In this document: positions 18,341 through 25,805 of the stretch, one piece after another
How positions within the stretch are numbered: the first letter of the stretch is position 1
Layout of the letters: each line of letters opens with the position of its first letter
From: Pectobacterium cacticida
Lineage (GTDB): Bacteria; Pseudomonadota; Gammaproteobacteria; Enterobacterales; Enterobacteriaceae
Length of the DNA: 64,000 bases
Assembly (NCBI RefSeq): GCF_036885195.1
Contig: NZ_CP133656.1
Location: forward strand, 124,001-188,000
Reading direction: 5' to 3'
Notes under the pieces: generated by a model
Databases searched by the model: none
The model's input: the letters and a program-made list of their open reading frames with translations, nothing else
What the model was told of the DNA's origin: nothing
Program-made: the position numbers and the translations under genes

Positions 18341-19102
18341 ATGAAACTGATCCAACTTTCCGATCTCCATTTGACCGCGCAAGACGGTAATCTACATGGA
18401 CGCGATCCCAGGCAACAATTGAGGGCGGCGATTGCCGATATTAATGCACGGCAACGCGATGCCGATCTCGTGGTGATCTCCGGCGATCTGTCCGATGACG
18501 GCAGTGCGTCATCCTATGCGTTTCTGGCGTCAGCGTTAGCCAGGCTACAGATTCCCTGGCGCGTGACGCTGGGGAATCACGACGATCGAGCGATGTTTTT
18601 GGCTCAATTTCCACTGCTGGCGGATGAGAACGGATTTGTGCAAAGCGTGACGACCGTGGGGAATCATTGCGCAATTCTGCTGGATTCGTTGCAGATCGGT
18701 GATGTCGCTGGAACTCTATGTTCGGCACGATTGGCGTGGCTTGAACGGCAGCTTCAGGCGGCCTCGGGTAAGAATGTATTCCTGTTTTTACATCATCCAC
18801 CCATGCCGATAGGGCTTCCCGCGCTGGATGGCGTGCGGTTGGTTTCCGAAGCGGCAGAGGCATTGTTCCAGGTGTGTCAGCGGTACGGTAACGTGCGGCA
18901 TATTTCGGCAGGACATGTGCATCGGCCTGCCAGCGGTGCGTGGCGAGGGATTTCGTTTAGCACGGTACGTGGCACCAATCATCAGTCAGCCCTGCGCTTC
19001 GCAGCGGGGTTTGAAGTCAGTCTGGAGGAGCCGCAATACGCCATTTTCCTGACGTCGGAAGACGGGCATACCGTGCACTTTCACGATTTCCCCTGTGGCT
19101 GA
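18341..19102 (+). CDS. Calcineurin-like metallophosphoesterase (GpdQ/CpdA-type phosphodiesterase)
   Basis: Cytoplasmic binuclear-metal phosphodiesterase of 253 residues. The metal ligands are all visible: Asp8 and His10 (SDLHL), Asp49 (SGDLSDDG), Asn79/His80 (LGNHDD), then LHHPP and SAGHVHRP. Length and motifs fit class III cyclic-nucleotide/glycerophosphodiester phosphodiesterases. Position after an ABC importer behind a Pho box suggests it cleaves the imported phosphodiester; cAMP hydrolysis is the main alternative. The ATG at 18341 is preferred to an in-frame GTG at 18323. Confidence 0.8.
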   Translation: MKLIQLSDLHLTAQDGNLHGRDPRQQLRAAIADINARQRDADLVVISGDLSDDGSASSYAFLASALARLQIPWRVTLGNHDDRAMFLAQFPLLADENGFVQSVTTVGNHCAILLDSLQIGDVAGTLCSARLAWLERQLQAASGKNVFLFLHHPPMPIGLPALDGVRLVSEAAEALFQVCQRYGNVRHISAGHVHRPASGAWRGISFSTVRGTNHQSALRFAAGFEVSLEEPQYAIFLTSEDGHTVHFHDFPCG

Positions 19103-19236
19103 CGGCGTGTTCCCTTTCGTTTAATCATAGTGTGATGCGGTCTGAGTGAAATTTTTTCATTTACCTTGAGTAATCATCACCACCTGCCGGGCTGAAAAAC
19201 GTTGACTCTGTAAACCAATTACGTCATTTTCTTTAT

Positions 19237-19260
19237 AGACGTCTAAACGTATAGACGTAT
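19237..19260 (+). promoter_or_regulatory. Three tandem MetJ boxes upstream of metF
   Basis: AGACGTCT, AAACGTAT and AGACGTAT follow in register; the first is a perfect met box. They end 41 bp before the metF start, so SAM-MetJ repression of metF is expected as in E. coli. Confidence 0.9.
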
Positions 19261-19301
19261 GTCGAACAATGATAAACAGTCACGGTCATGGGGTAGCAGG
19301 T

Positions 19302-20198
19302 ATGAGCTTTTTTCACGCAAACCAGCGGGAAGCGCTGAATCAAAGTCTGGCGGAATTACAGGGACAAATTAATGTGTCATTCGAATTTTTCCCGCCACGT
19401 ACCAGCGACATGGAAGAAACCCTGTGGAACTCTATTGATCGACTAAGCAGCCTGAAACCCAAATTTGTTTCTGTCACGTACGGTGCAAATTCTGGCGAAC
19501 GTGACCGTACTCACAGCATCATCAAGACGATTAAAGAGCGTACCGGTCTGGACGCAGCGCCGCATCTGACCTGTATTGATGCGTCACGAGAACAACTGCG
19601 TGAGATTGCCCAGGATTACTGGCAGAGCGGTATCCGCCACATTGTCGCGCTACGAGGCGACTTGCCAGCCGAAGGCGGCAAACCGGATATGTACGCGGCG
19701 GATTTGGTTGCCCTGCTGAAGGAGGTGGGGGATTTCGACATCTCGGTTGCCGCTTATCCTGAAGTGCATCCGGAGGCGAAAAGCGCGCAGGCCGATCTGA
19801 TCAACCTGAAACATAAGATCGATGCAGGAGCAAACCGGGCGATTACGCAGTTCTTTTTCGATGTAGAAAGCTATCTACGGTTCCGCGACCGCTGCGTTGC
19901 CACGGGCATTGATGTGGAAATCGTTCCGGGGATCCTGCCGGTATCGAATTTCAGGCAATTGCAGCGGTTTGCCACCATGACCAATGTTCGCGTGCCAAAT
20001 TGGATGACAAGTATGTTTGACGGTTTGGATAACGATCCTGAAACCCGCAAAATGGTCGGGGCATCTATCGCGATGGATATGGTGAAGATTTTGAGCCGAG
20101 AAGGCGTTAAAGATTTCCACTTCTACACGTTGAACCGCGCGGAGCTAAGTTACGCCATTTGCCACACGCTGGGCGTCCGGCCTGACGTGGCTTGCTGA
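19302..20198 (+). CDS. metF: 5,10-methylenetetrahydrofolate reductase
   Basis: FAD-dependent enzyme making 5-methyl-tetrahydrofolate, the methyl donor for MetH and MetE. The 298-residue protein (MSFFHANQREALNQSLAELQGQINVSFEFFPPRTSDME) closely matches E. coli MetF (296), including VSVTYGANSGERDRTHS and the C-terminal FHFYTLNRAELSYAICHTLG. The ATG at 19302 agrees with the family; an in-frame ATG at 19269 would put the boxes' flank into the gene. Confidence 0.98.
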   Translation: MSFFHANQREALNQSLAELQGQINVSFEFFPPRTSDMEETLWNSIDRLSSLKPKFVSVTYGANSGERDRTHSIIKTIKERTGLDAAPHLTCIDASREQLREIAQDYWQSGIRHIVALRGDLPAEGGKPDMYAADLVALLKEVGDFDISVAAYPEVHPEAKSAQADLINLKHKIDAGANRAITQFFFDVESYLRFRDRCVATGIDVEIVPGILPVSNFRQLQRFATMTNVRVPNWMTSMFDGLDNDPETRKMVGASIAMDMVKILSREGVKDFHFYTLNRAELSYAICHTLGVRPDVAC

Positions 20199-20677
20199 AG
20201 CGATGTGCATGGTTTAAGGAAGCAGAAGGTTGCCACGTGGTTGCGGTAATCCGGCGAGTGGAGTCGCTGTATCGTGGCTTGCGGTAATCTGGAAAAGGAG
20301 GGATCTCAGGGATGAGATCCCAATCCGCATGTGTTAACTGATTGTCTGCGCCCAATCATTTTTTTCTTTTCTCTTTGGTTTCCGTTTGCCAACCTTTCTC
20401 CGGCCTGCCGCTCATTTTTCCCGTTTTATGTTGCCTATTATCGGCTTACACATTGCATTCCCCTGCGCTCTCAATACTGCCCTGAACGAGCGAATGACAC
20501 AAAATGCTGTTAACGTCAAATCACTTGAATATATTAGCCTGCTCGGTATAGCGTGATGGGTGGTTAGGTAAACAGACGCGCTTAGCGAAGATATGACTCA
20601 TTTTGAATATTGATAGGTATTGCCACGCATTGGTATCATATTTATCGTTTTTGACTATCGCCATAAGGAGAATAATA
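20199..20677. other. Non-coding metF-oxyR spacer with hairpin
   Basis: No gene is supported in these 479 bp. GGGATCTCA (20300-20308) pairs with TGAGATCCC (20313-20321) around a GGGA loop. Read on the minus strand this hairpin is followed by TCCTTTTCC, so it could terminate a transcript divergent from oxyR, the position of the OxyS sRNA in E. coli. No OxyS sequence was recognised. The last 100 bp carry the oxyR promoter region and an AAGGAG ribosome site. Confidence 0.4.
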
Positions 20678-21586
20678 ATGAATATTCGGGATCTAGAATA
20701 TCTTGTCGCATTGGCAGAACATCGGCACTTTCGCCGAGCAGCAGATTCCTGCCATGTGAGCCAGCCAACACTCAGCGGACAAATTCGTAAACTAGAAGAT
20801 GAACTTGGCGTAATGCTGCTTGAGCGAACCAGCCGTAAGGTCTTGTTTACACAAGCCGGGCTGTTACTGGTCGAGCAAGCGCGAACGGTATTACGCGAAG
20901 TCAAAGTCTTGAAAGAGATGGCAAGCCAACAGGGCGAGACGATGTCCGGACCGTTGCACATCGGTCTTATCCCCACGGTGGGGCCTTATCTACTGCCGCA
21001 AATCATTCCTATGTTGCACCGCACGTTTCCCAAACTCGAAATGTATCTGCATGAGGCGCAAACGCACCAGATGCTGGCTCAGTTGGACAGTGGAAAACTT
21101 GACTGCGCTATTCTGGCGATGGTGAAAGAGTCCGAAGCCTTTATTGAAGTGCCACTTTTCGATGAGCCGATGATGCTGGCTGTATATCAGGATCATCCAT
21201 GGGCAAACCGCGAACGCGTGGCGATGTCCGATCTGGCGGGCGAAAAGTTGTTAATGCTGGAAGATGGCCACTGTCTGCGCGATCAGGCTATGGGGTTCTG
21301 TTTTCAGGCCGGGGCGGATGAGGATACGCATTTCCGGGCGACCAGTTTGGAAACGCTGCGCAACATGGTCGCCGCGGGGAGTGGCATTACGTTACTGCCT
21401 TCGTTATCGGTTCCACACGAACGCCAGCGTGACGGTGTTTGCTATTTGCCATGCTATAAACCAGAGCCTAAGCGCACTATCGCGTTAGTGTATCGCCCCG
21501 GTTCGCCGCTGCGCGGGCGCTACGAGCAACTTGCCGATACTATCCGAGAACATATGCAAGGCTATATGGAGAAGCTGTCAAAATAA
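20678..21586 (+). CDS. oxyR: Hydrogen-peroxide-sensing regulator OxyR
   Basis: LysR-family activator of peroxide defence genes. It has an N-terminal winged HTH (MNIRDLEYLVALAEHRHFRRAADSCHVSQPTLS) and the redox pair Cys199/Cys208 in EDGHCLRDQAMGFCFQAG, which forms the activating disulfide. The ATG at 20678 follows AAGGAG and gives 302 residues; a longer frame from 20603 is unsupported. The gene converges on sthA with a 9-bp overlap of coding ends. Confidence 0.98.
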   Translation: MNIRDLEYLVALAEHRHFRRAADSCHVSQPTLSGQIRKLEDELGVMLLERTSRKVLFTQAGLLLVEQARTVLREVKVLKEMASQQGETMSGPLHIGLIPTVGPYLLPQIIPMLHRTFPKLEMYLHEAQTHQMLAQLDSGKLDCAILAMVKESEAFIEVPLFDEPMMLAVYQDHPWANRERVAMSDLAGEKLLMLEDGHCLRDQAMGFCFQAGADEDTHFRATSLETLRNMVAAGSGITLLPSLSVPHERQRDGVCYLPCYKPEPKRTIALVYRPGSPLRGRYEQLADTIREHMQGYMEKLSK

Positions 21587-22984
21587 ACGGTTAAGCCCGT
21601 TCAACGCTGCCACACGGTAAGCCTCTGCCATGGTGGGATAGTTGAAGGTGGTATTAACGAAATATTCGATAGTATTACCTTCTCCTTTCTGCTCCATGAT
21701 GGCTTGCCCGATGTGGATAATCTCTGCGGCGCGTTCGCCAAAGCAGTGAATACCCAAAATCTGTTTCGTTTCACGGTGAAACAAAATCTTTAAGCTTCCC
21801 ACATTCATCCCAACAATCTGCGCTCGCGCCAGATGTTTGAATTGCGCACGCCCGACTTCATAAGGCACCTTCATCGCAGTGAGTTGTTGCTCGGTTTTCC
21901 CAACAGAACTGATCTCCGGGATGGTGTAAATTCCGGTAGGGATATCTTCAATCAAATGTGCGCTGGCATCGCCTTTGATAATGGCTTGCGCGGCGAGTCG
22001 GCCCTGATCGTATGCCGCCGAGGCCAGACTGGGATAGCCGATGACGTCGCCGATCGCATAAATATGCGCCAGCGCCGTTTGGTACATGTCGTTGACTTTC
22101 AACTGGCCACGTCTGTCAGTGCTCAGGCCGATATTCTCCAGCCCTAGCGTTTCCGTGTTCCCTGTGCGCCCGTTGGCATAGAGCAGGCAGTCGGCCTTCA
22201 TCTTTTTGCCCGATTTCAGGTTGACGATAACGCCGTCAGGCAGCCCTTCAATGCTTTCGAATTCTTCGTTATGGCGGATGACCACGCCGTTGTTCCAGAA
22301 ATGGTAGGACAGCGCATCCGACATTTCCTGATCGAGAAAGGCCAGTAGCCTATCGCGGGTATTAATTAAATCGACCTTAACGCTCAAACCGCGAAAAATA
22401 GACGCGTATTCGCAGCCAATCACCCCTGCGCCATAGATGATGACATGCTGAGGCTCGTGGTCGAGTTGTAAAATTGAATCACTGTCGTAAATGCGCGGGT
22501 GGTTGAAATCGACTTCCGCCGGATGATACGGGCGAGATCCGGTGGCGATAATAATGTTCGCGGCGGTTAGCATTTCATGCGTATTGTCCGGGTAGCGAAC
22601 GACAATCGTGTGGGCGTCAATAAAGCTAGCTTCACCGGAGAACAGCTGGCACTGGTTACGTTCGTAAAACCCCTGTCGCATCCGGGTTTGCTGGCCGATG
22701 ACGCTGTCGGCATGACGCAGAATGTCAGAGAATGAGGAGCGAATAATGCGGGCGTTATCACTGTACAGCGGGTTTTGATTAAATTCTATTATGCGGCTGA
22801 CGGCGTGACGGAGCGCCTTCGATGGAATTGTTCCCCAGTGGGTGCAGCCGCCGCCAACGTTGTAGTGACGTTCAATCACCGCAATTTTAGCGCCGTGCTT
22901 CGCTAATCCCATTGCTGCACCTTCGCCGCCGGGGCCAGAACCAATAATAATGGCATCGTAATCGAATTGATGTTGTAGAGTCAT
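21578..22984 (-). CDS. sthA: Soluble pyridine nucleotide transhydrogenase
   Basis: Cytoplasmic flavoprotein that reoxidises excess NADPH with NAD+. The 468 residues show the FAD Rossmann motif (IIGSGPGGEGAA, about 14-25), a second nucleotide-binding motif (IIYGAGVIGCEYASIF) and the C-terminal dimerisation domain. The motif VGGGCTHWGTIPSKALRH has only one cysteine where disulfide reductases have CxxxxC, which is characteristic of SthA. It converges on oxyR and is divergent from fabR. Confidence 0.97.
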   Translation of the reverse strand: MTLQHQFDYDAIIIGSGPGGEGAAMGLAKHGAKIAVIERHYNVGGGCTHWGTIPSKALRHAVSRIIEFNQNPLYSDNARIIRSSFSDILRHADSVIGQQTRMRQGFYERNQCQLFSGEASFIDAHTIVVRYPDNTHEMLTAANIIIATGSRPYHPAEVDFNHPRIYDSDSILQLDHEPQHVIIYGAGVIGCEYASIFRGLSVKVDLINTRDRLLAFLDQEMSDALSYHFWNNGVVIRHNEEFESIEGLPDGVIVNLKSGKKMKADCLLYANGRTGNTETLGLENIGLSTDRRGQLKVNDMYQTALAHIYAIGDVIGYPSLASAAYDQGRLAAQAIIKGDASAHLIEDIPTGIYTIPEISSVGKTEQQLTAMKVPYEVGRAQFKHLARAQIVGMNVGSLKILFHRETKQILGIHCFGERAAEIIHIGQAIMEQKGEGNTIEYFVNTTFNYPTMAEAYRVAALNGLNRLF

Positions 22985-23183
22985 GGTAGGGTAAACCTGT
23001 TTTTATACAAATTGATAACGCAAATGCAACATTGGGCGATTGTAGCACCGACGGCGGCAGAACCCAATCATCCCTATCTTTACTGTGGAAACCAATTATT
23101 ACATTCTTAATATGACAAACTTTGTCGCATTCTGCGGGCAATAAAATTTGTTATAGTGCCCCTCTGGAAAGGGGAGAGGATAC

Positions 23184-23825
23184 GTGGGCCGCATAATGGG
23201 TGTCAGAGCACAACAAAAAGAACGGACTCGTCGTTCCCTTATCGAAGCCGCATTTAGTCAGTTAAGCGCAGAGCGCAGTTTTGCTAGCCTTAGCCTGCGA
23301 GAAGTCGCGCGAGAAGCGGGTATCGCACCCACATCCTTTTATCGTCACTTTCGCGATGTGGATGAGCTGGGGCTGACGATGGTTGATGAAAGCGGGCTGA
23401 TGTTGCGTCAGTTAATGCGCCAGGCGCGGCAGCGCATCGCTAAAACCGGTAGCGTGATAAGAACGTCAGTATCCACTTTTATGGAATTTATCGGCAATAA
23501 CCCGAACGCATTCCGGTTATTGTTGCGTGAGCGCTCTGGGACGTCGGCGGCATTCCGTGCGGCAGTCGCGCGGGAAATCCAGCACTTTATTGCGGAGCTT
23601 GCGGATTATCTTGAGGTAGAAAACCACGTTCCCCGCAGTTTTGCGGAAGCGCAGTCGGAAGCGATGGTGACTATCGTTTTCAGCGCAGGCGCGGAAGCGC
23701 TGGATGTTTCCCTGGAACAACGTAAACAGCTGGAAGAGCGTCTGGTGCTGCAATTGCGGATGATCGCCAAAGGCGCCTATTACTGGTATAGAAAAGAGCA
23801 TGACAGTAGTTTTACCGTGCCCTAA
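23184..23825 (+). CDS. fabR: Unsaturated fatty acid biosynthesis repressor FabR
   Basis: TetR-family repressor of fabA and fabB that senses unsaturated acyl thioesters. The N-terminal HTH (MGVRAQQKERTRRSLIEAAFSQL...LREVAREAGIAPTSFYRHF) is near identical to E. coli FabR. Two starts are possible: GTG at 23184, with a GGAG site 7 bases upstream, or ATG at 23196, which aligns best with the family. I use the former because only it has a ribosome site. yijD follows after 23 bp, likely in the same operon. Confidence 0.94.
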   Translation: MGRIMGVRAQQKERTRRSLIEAAFSQLSAERSFASLSLREVAREAGIAPTSFYRHFRDVDELGLTMVDESGLMLRQLMRQARQRIAKTGSVIRTSVSTFMEFIGNNPNAFRLLLRERSGTSAAFRAAVAREIQHFIAELADYLEVENHVPRSFAEAQSEAMVTIVFSAGAEALDVSLEQRKQLEERLVLQLRMIAKGAYYWYRKEHDSSFTVP

Positions 23826-23848
23826 ATCACTATGAGGAGCGAGAACCC

Positions 23849-24235
23849 ATGACAGAAAACCTCCATCAGGAAAACGGGACGCTAGTCCTGGCGCTGCTTG
23901 CTGGCTTATCCGTTAACGGCGCGTTTGCTGCTTTGTTCAGTAGCGTTGTTCCGTTCTCTATTTTTCCTCTGATTGCGCTGGTGTTATCAGTCTACTGTCT
24001 ACACCAGCGTTATTTGCACCACAGTATGCCGGAAGGCATTCCGATGCTGGCAGCCGCTTGTTTTTTATTAGGGTTGCTCATTTACAGTGCCATTGTGCGC
24101 GTTGAATACCCTGAAATTGGTTCAAACTTTATTCCGTCAATCCTCTGTGTGGCGTTAATTTTCTGGATCGGTATTAGGCTACGCCGCAGAAAAGCTACGC
24201 AATCAGTTTCATCCGAAGAGAGCGAAATGCTATAG
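23849..24235 (+). CDS. yijD: YijD family inner-membrane protein (DUF1422)
   Basis: Small membrane protein of 128 residues with four hydrophobic segments and a basic C-terminus (RLRRRKATQ). Function is unknown. It is identified by its place directly after fabR and by family length (E. coli 119). A TATGAGGAGCG ribosome site precedes the start. Confidence 0.9.
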   Translation: MTENLHQENGTLVLALLAGLSVNGAFAALFSSVVPFSIFPLIALVLSVYCLHQRYLHHSMPEGIPMLAAACFLLGLLIYSAIVRVEYPEIGSNFIPSILCVALIFWIGIRLRRRKATQSVSSEESEML

Positions 24236-24273
24236 CCGGTGGATGTGGTGGAAAGGCGCGTCGATAATAGACG

Positions 24274-25377
24274 TTACTGGCGTCGTATTAATAACACGCC
24301 GCACTCCATATGGTGCGTATAAGGGAACTGATCGAATAGCGCCAGGCGGCAAATATCGTGAGTTTTCGATAACGTTTGCAGATTATGGATCAGCGTTTCC
24401 GGGTTGCAGGAAATGTAAATAATGCGCGGATACGCCTGCACCAGTTTCACCGTTTCGTCATCCAGTCCGCTGCGTGGTGGGTCAACAAAAATCGTTTCGC
24501 ATTGGTAACTCGCCAGATCGATGCCCTGTAAGCGGTTAAATTTGCGCGCCCCTTGCATGGCCTGCGTAAATTCTTCTGCCGCCATGCGGATAATTTGCAC
24601 GTTCTCTATCTGGTTCGCCGCGATGTTGTATTGTGCTGCCGCGACGGATGGCTTAGCAATTTCGGTCGCGAGCACGCGTTTGAAATTTCTTGCCAGCGCG
24701 AGTGAAAAGTTTCCATTACCGCAATACAGCTCCAGCAAATCTCCCGTCGATCCCGTCGTCGCATCCAGCGCCCACTCCAGCATCTGAATATTGATTGCGG
24801 CATTCGGCTGCGTGAAGCTGTTTTCTACCTGTCGGTAAATCATATCCCGACCTGCTACCGGCAGGCGTTCATCGACATAATCGCGGTCGAGGCAGATTTT
24901 GGTTTTTGTCGCGCGGCCAATCAACTGTAAACGGAACCCCTGCGCCGTCAGGCTATCGCGCAGCGCGCGGGCATGATTCTGCCATTCCTCGTCCAGAGCA
25001 CGGTGATACAGCAGTGAAACGATCGCTTCGCCGCTCAGGGTGGACAGATAGTCTATCTGGAACAGTTTGCGGCGCAGAACGGGATTGGGCTGAATAGCGG
25101 CGATCAATACAGGCATCAGACTATTGATTAACTCACTGGCTGCCGGAAAACGATCGACGCGAATGCGCTGCTTGGTTTGCTGGTCAAACATGATGTGGTA
25201 AAGCTCGTCACCCTCATGCCAGAGACGGAATTCGGCGCGCATCCGATAGTGGCTAACGGGAGAACGGAAGACGTCAGGTTCCGGTGCATTGAAAGGCGCC
25301 ATCATTCCACGCAGACGCCCAGTTTTCTCTGCAAGCTGGGCGTCATAGTGTTCGATAGGCAGGATTTCTGGCGTCAT
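24274..25377 (-). CDS. trmA: tRNA (uracil-5-)-methyltransferase
   Basis: SAM-dependent enzyme forming m5U54 (ribothymidine) in the T-loop of tRNAs. The 367 residues include the SAM-binding motif LLELYCGNGNFSLALA, the FVDPPRSGLD motif and the catalytic Cys324 in YISCNPETL. It converges on yijD and is divergent from btuB, as in E. coli. Confidence 0.97.
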   Translation of the reverse strand: MTPEILPIEHYDAQLAEKTGRLRGMMAPFNAPEPDVFRSPVSHYRMRAEFRLWHEGDELYHIMFDQQTKQRIRVDRFPAASELINSLMPVLIAAIQPNPVLRRKLFQIDYLSTLSGEAIVSLLYHRALDEEWQNHARALRDSLTAQGFRLQLIGRATKTKICLDRDYVDERLPVAGRDMIYRQVENSFTQPNAAINIQMLEWALDATTGSTGDLLELYCGNGNFSLALARNFKRVLATEIAKPSVAAAQYNIAANQIENVQIIRMAAEEFTQAMQGARKFNRLQGIDLASYQCETIFVDPPRSGLDDETVKLVQAYPRIIYISCNPETLIHNLQTLSKTHDICRLALFDQFPYTHHMECGVLLIRRQ

Positions 25378-25482
25378 GGTTTTCTCGTCTGAACAGCGTC
25401 TAAAAGGGGGTTATTGGCCGGGAATTGTAGGGAATCCGGGCAAGAAGTCCAGTTTTGTTACGTTACTACCTTGCGGTTATAT

Positions 25483-25498
25483 AGAAGTCTAGACTTCC
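25483..25498. promoter_or_regulatory. Candidate MetJ box pair upstream of btuB
   Basis: AGAAGTCT followed directly by AGACTTCC matches two tandem met boxes (7 and 6 of 8 bases against AGACGTCT). It lies about 25 bp before the cobalamin riboswitch, where the btuB promoter should be, and about 105 bp before trmA. It may couple B12 uptake to methionine status, as MetH needs B12. Only two boxes are present, so the call is tentative. Confidence 0.4.
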
Positions 25499-25522
25499 AC
25501 AATTCGTGAATGTAGGATGAGC

Positions 25523-25800
25523 GTCCGGCCTTGTTGCACAAGTTAAAAGGGAATCCAGTGTAAATCTGGAGCTGACGCGCAGCGGTAAGGAATGTTCCGG
25601 CGATTGCAGTATTATGCAGACACTGTCTTTTAATGATGGGAAGTCATCGCCTTCTTTGTTATCACAGCCCACCGGTTACAGCGGTTGTGGTAGACAGCGG
25701 CATCCAAGCCCGAAGACCTGCCGGAATACGTCGCAATGGGTTCTGCATATCGCGTGCTATTAACAGAGCCTGCGGCATCCTTATTATTTCTCGGATGCGT
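25523..25800 (+). promoter_or_regulatory. Cobalamin riboswitch in the btuB leader
   Basis: The leader keeps the hallmarks of the enterobacterial btuB riboswitch: GGGAATCCAGTG, GCTGACGCGCAGCGGTAAGG, the B12 box AAGCCCGAAGACCTGCC (25706-25722), and a final hairpin GCATCC/GGATGC (25775-25798) just before the start codon that can hide the ribosome site. Adenosylcobalamin binding should reduce btuB translation. The 5' edge is approximate. Confidence 0.93.
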
Positions 25801-25805
25801 TAACA

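Noticed and set aside
20521..20677. A defined OxyR tetra-ATAG binding site upstream of oxyR
   Set aside because: GATAG and CTATCG fragments are present, but the required spacing could not be fitted convincingly.
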